Assembly (NCBI RefSeq): GCF_000373745.1
Contig: NZ_KB892299.1
Coordinates: forward strand, 1 to 35,747
Source: Oligella ureolytica DSM 18253
GTDB lineage: Bacteria; Pseudomonadota; Gammaproteobacteria; Burkholderiales; Burkholderiaceae_B
DNA: 35,747 bases
Direction: 5' to 3'
Program-made: the position numbers and the translations under genes
In this document: in pieces, positions 35,481 through 35,747 of the stretch
Layout: each line of letters begins with the position of its first letter
Numbering within the stretch: the first letter of the stretch is position 1
The notes under the pieces: model-generated
Told to the model about the DNA's origin: nothing
The model's input: the letters and a program-made list of their open reading frames with translations, nothing else
Database searches by the model: none

Positions 35481-35747
35481 GATCGCGCCGACTACGTCAG
35501 CGTTTTCCTCAAAATCACAGTCCATACACTTGAAGCACGCTTGGCTACGCCTATTCTCCTTGGCAACGTAGCCGCAGCAGGGACAAGTCCGGCTGGTGTT
35601 TCTGGGGTTCACAGCAAGGAGCTCTCCACCTAGCCAAGTCAGTTTGTAGTCTAGCTGACGCCGAAACTCGAACCACCCTTGATCAAGGATGGCTTTATTC
35701 AGACCGGATTTGGCTTTCACGTTTCGCCCTGGTCTTTCCGTAGTGCC
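35346..35747 (-). CDS. tnpB: TnpB (IS605 OrfB) C-terminal part, runs off the window
   Basis: About 133 residues of an RNA-guided transposon nuclease. The frame is open to position 35747 (GTTERPGRNVKAKSGLNKAILDQGW...), so the N terminus and the RuvC-I and II residues lie outside. Visible are SGLNKAILDQGWFEFRRQLDYK, NPRNTSRTCPCCGYVAKENR with the first zinc pair, CFKCMDCDFEENADVVGAINVL with the second zinc pair and the RuvC-III aspartate. A tail of about 40 residues (HARLACAETSPVGKGVGPRTHRSES...) is coded by the same DNA as the omega-RNA scaffold. The visible part is uninterrupted. Confidence 0.95.
   Translation of the reverse strand, partial: GTTERPGRNVKAKSGLNKAILDQGWFEFRRQLDYKLTWLGGELLAVNPRNTSRTCPCCGYVAKENRRSQACFKCMDCDFEENADVVGAINVLRAGHARLACAETSPVGKGVGPRTHRSESGDGRLNAVGIPVL

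Larger units (their letters stand above)
35328..35747 (-). mobile_element. IS200/IS605-family element, right end (partial)
   Basis: The element covers the tnpB 3' part, then a short tail with a hairpin and ends near 35328-35335 at the sequence GGAGGATGTCAAC (minus strand), which I recognise as a common right end of tnpB-bearing IS605-group elements. Its left end, and any tnpA, lie outside the window. IS605 elements do not duplicate their target, so the lack of a direct repeat is expected. It sits within the OPX gene. Confidence 0.82.

Overview
The window looks like a chromosomal segment of a low-to-moderate-GC betaproteobacterium, probably Burkholderiales / Alcaligenaceae-like. I infer this from a Bug-family (TctC) periplasmic binding protein, a fused kinase/GNAT-type ArgA next to HrpA and a YggX-type protein, the long FolE variant, and a proteobacterial rRNA leader. 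Genus cannot be fixed from the window alone.

Layout. 1-700 is the promoter and leader region of an rRNA operon read leftwards. It has three near-identical tandem promoters (TTGACA / 17 bp / CATAAT), a boxB-like hairpin, boxA and a processing region; the 16S gene itself should start just beyond position 1. 803-2667 (minus) holds folE and a tartrate/D-malate dehydrogenase gene with a terminator. 2895-5749 (plus) is a complete TRAP transporter (dctP, dctQ, dctM) ending in a strong bidirectional terminator. 5802-6810 (minus) is an AzlC/AzlD amino-acid exporter pair. 6967-8430 is RNase G. 8498-10744 (minus) is a small unknown protein and MsbA. 10843-11826 is a GT9 heptosyltransferase-like enzyme, followed by a convergent ElyC/YdcF protein. 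12648-20024 (minus) carries dnaE and hrpA. 20180-21827 is argA-yggX. 21914-26692 (minus) carries a small lipoprotein, uvrD, an RsmB-type m5C methyltransferase and purN.

26763-33845 (plus) is a tightly packed housekeeping run: ribF-ileS-lspA-coaBC-dedA-dedA-dut. Gene overlaps or very short gaps and the lack of an internal terminator suggest one long transcript covering flavin cofactors, isoleucyl-tRNA, lipoprotein signal peptidase, CoA and dUTP hydrolysis. Two short DedA paralogues sit between coaBC and dut. 33875-34912 is an orphan Bug solute-binding protein.

The right edge is accessory. A capsule-type polysaccharide export (OPX) gene remnant on the minus strand is cut by an IS200/IS605-family element. 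The C-terminal part of its TnpB (RuvC-III and zinc ribbon) and its right end with a hairpin are visible. TnpB proteins are RNA-guided nucleases whose guide RNA is made from this end, so the junction probably encodes an omega-RNA whose guide is the OPX gene itself. This, the triple rrn promoter array and the DedA pair are the most interesting items. I see no CRISPR array, tRNA gene or prophage.
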